A stretch of DNA of 64,000 nt, from contig NC_088315.1 of the NCBI RefSeq assembly GCF_910592395.1, positions 4,652,501-4,716,500 of the forward strand, read 5' to 3'. The stretch comes from Lineus longissimus. Its lineage: Eukaryota; Nemertea; Pilidiophora; Heteronemertea; Lineidae. Below, piece by piece: positions 62,136 through 64,000 of this stretch (positions within the stretch are counted from its first letter, which is position 1; each line of letters opens with the position of its first letter). Under the pieces are notes generated by a model. That model had not been told where the DNA came from. It worked only from the letters and a program-made list of their open reading frames with translations, and searched no databases. The position numbers and the translations under genes were made by a program.

Positions 62136-63031
62136 CCTAGAGCATTTCATCTCATGTGCCTGCGCAAACTTTTGTCAGAAAGTTGTTTGATATTGCAAGA
62201 CATCTCATTTCCTTCAATAAAAGCTCATGCTCTCATGGTGCATTATACAGACTCTTTAATATGCCATGAGTCGATATCTTTAACGAACCTGCCTCTGTCT
62301 CTTACTTTATTGGTCACAAGAGTAGTATTTTATGTCGGTCCTAATGACTATTTAGGTGGTAGCATTTCACATGTTCACCTATAAGCGTATGCATTTCAAT
62401 CAAATCATCCTTTGCCGTACTTTTCTAAAATCCTCAAAGGCAAAATGCACACGGCTAAGAAAAAGTCATGTTAGCCTTATCAAGTTATGATGCCATTAGT
62501 GCTGTGCTGGTAGTTTTTCATCTCCCTTCAGGCTATTCAATTGAGCGTTGCTAGCGTAGTTTATCTCATCAACAACCTCTCATGTGCCCTGGTGGTTTTA
62601 TCATTTTCTTTGACTAAAAGGTTGTGCGTGAGAGAGGGCATCACTTTGGGCGGTAGAGCTCTTTGCTTACCCCCCCCCCCCCATCCTTTCAAACTTTCAG
62701 TATCACTTCGCAGCATATTGATGAGTGAAGAATGGTTCAGCATCTCCAAGTAATCTCTGGATTTATGTTGCAGTTTAGTTTATTCAACTTTGGACCTGTT
62801 AATCCGACGAAGAAGAATTTGTTACGATACTAGCTGATCCTTCCCCGCCAAACTAATCAGTACTCCATAATTTAGAACCAATCAGCGATATCAGTTATTG
62901 GAAAGAGTAATAATATTTCACTTGTTACATAATAGCACTAGGTAAAAGCAACAGCATTTAAAACTTGGCAGTATATTTTAGCAAATCTTTGCACTCGTAG
63001 CCTCTACCCTTGGATTTACACGTAAACTCAC
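62136..63031. other. No recognisable gene
   Basis: Contains a 13-bp poly-C run (62670-62682) and short open frames only. Confidence 0.35.
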
Positions 63032-63127
63032 CATGTATCTTAAAAAGGATGGTGGTCTTTCCATTTCATGTTTTTGTTCCATAACACGTCCAAATTCCAA
63101 ATCCTCCCTGAGGTTGACAAATTCCAT
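63032..63127 (-). CDS. Possible coding exon of uncertain strand
   Basis: On the minus strand an ATG at 63127 opens 32 codons (MEFVNLREDLEFGRVMEQKH and on to PPSFLRYM), ending exactly at a GTGAGT donor. On the plus strand an overlapping frame (FQILPEVDKFHDEAFDIATC) ends at a GTAAGATA donor at about 63165. Only one can be a real exon. The Glu/Arg-rich minus reading looks more protein-like. I recognise neither. Confidence 0.25.
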
Positions 63128-63380
63128 GATGAGGCCTTTGATATTGCAACATGCGTGGAAAGGTAAGATAAAATTATTACTGCAGGGCCCAGGTCAAGTT
63201 GGGGAGAAGACTGTGAAAGTAGCGGCGTTTGGTAGAATGTCCATGTACATTTCTTGATGTACAACACTTTATTCTAAAAACTCAGTGAATGTCATCAGCA
63301 GTTCTCAGGACTCCCACTTTTTAACAATGCCAAATGCCCTTCTTGATATCTCGGGGAGATATCAAATTTGAAGGGTTAAG

Positions 63381-63548
63381 GAATTGAACCCGAGGCGGAG
63401 GACCTTGGTTGAGTTACCAAGACACTCCAGGGTGGAGCTAAAATACAGTCCAAACCCGAGCCGATAGGCGAGGGTTTGGACGAAATTTTAGCTCCACCCG
63501 AGAGTGTCTTGGTAACTCAACCAAGGTCCGAAGCCGAGGGTTCAATTT
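63381..63548. repeat. Long hairpin repeat (family copy 2)
   Basis: The left arm (63382-63460, with CCTTGGTTGAGTTACCAAGAC and GGTGGAGCTAAAAT) is the reverse complement of the right arm (63472-63547, with ATTTTAGCTCCACC and GTCTTGGTAACTCAACCAAGG). The loop is about 12 nt. The trailing TATTCTAAAATACCTCAA is shared with the hairpin at 10.9 kb. Confidence 0.85.
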
Positions 63549-64000
63549 CTATTCTAAAATACCTCAAACTTAAAAAGATAGGCCACGAAATAACTTGAAT
63601 ATGTGCGAATTTGGCAAATTCCATCCATCGCCTGCCCGGAGCGCCGGTAGCGCCGTTGTTTACATTACGTTACGGCAGCGCGTATAGGAAGTCCGGATCG
63701 GCTCGCTCAAAATCCGCGCAAATGGGCTATTTGGAGCGTTTTTCTCAGCAAATATGTGTAGTGCTCATTAAAAAACTTAGGGTGGTTGATGCTTCCTTGG
63801 CTGATTTGTGTTTGAAGCAGTGTTTTGAGAGCCTCAAACTTCTGAAGCGAGCTGTGTGCATGGTTCCACATTTTAGTGCAACCCGAGGGAACTTTGGTAG
63901 AGCATCTTGGTTGCGTGTCCAAAACACTCCACTCTCAGAACGAGGCTTATGCATTTTCCATTTAAAAGTTGACTTTACGGTACCAAGGTATTTTAGAATA

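Noticed and set aside
61980-62384. 134-codon plus frame
   Set aside because: Starts inside a GTCCGTC-type repeat element and lacks splice context or homology.

Overview
The window is animal nuclear DNA. It has multi-exon genes with GT-AG introns, short intergenic gaps, an intact BEL/Pao LTR retrotransposon and many small foldback repeats. The orthologues (BRD10-like, TMED, RIC3, CNOT11, ZXDC, ANAPC15, NRIP) fit an invertebrate bilaterian. The abundant TACATGTA-type runs and the GTCCGTCGTCCGTC-bearing repeat at 61.9 kb suggest a lophotrochozoan, perhaps mollusc-like, but the sequence alone does not prove this. Each gene below was assembled by hand from exons. In every one of the seven recognised genes the exon lengths sum to an exact multiple of three, with matching phases at each junction.

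Layout. 1-8.4 kb: sparse. It holds a TATA-type promoter candidate, three phase-matched small exons that could encode a short secreted cysteine-ring peptide precursor (1995-6676, +), and a tRNA-Pro-like relic inside nested inverted repeats (2.9-3.5 kb). 8.6-10.46 kb: a degenerate ~65-bp minisatellite. 12.7-23.3 kb (-): a 13-exon bromodomain protein resembling BRD10/KIAA2026. 24.2-26.0 kb (+): a p24/TMED cargo receptor. 30.0-32.4 kb (-): RIC3, the nicotinic receptor chaperone. 32.5-39.3 kb (-): a full-length BEL/Pao element with two 269-bp LTRs in which I see no difference. 39.4-42.9 kb (+): CNOT11. 46.5-51.8 kb (-): a ten-finger ZXDC-like regulator. 52.0-53.2 kb (+): ANAPC15. 53.7-55.8 kb (-): an NRIP2/NRIP3-like protein with a degenerate retropepsin domain. 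55.8-64 kb: mostly unexplained, with one orphan first exon (58.2 kb), TIR and foldback repeats, and one exon of uncertain strand (63.1 kb).

The genes form a compact housekeeping neighbourhood: chromatin (BRD10-like), ER-Golgi transport (TMED), receptor folding (RIC3), mRNA deadenylation (CNOT11), transcription (ZXDC) and mitotic ubiquitination (ANAPC15). They do not form a pathway. Their arrangement is the notable part. Three head-to-head pairs (BRD10-like/TMED, RIC3/CNOT11, ZXDC/ANAPC15) imply shared bidirectional promoters. The BEL/Pao element has landed inside the RIC3/CNOT11 promoter, which would otherwise be about 240 bp long. The element lies on the same strand as RIC3, so its 3' LTR points at RIC3.
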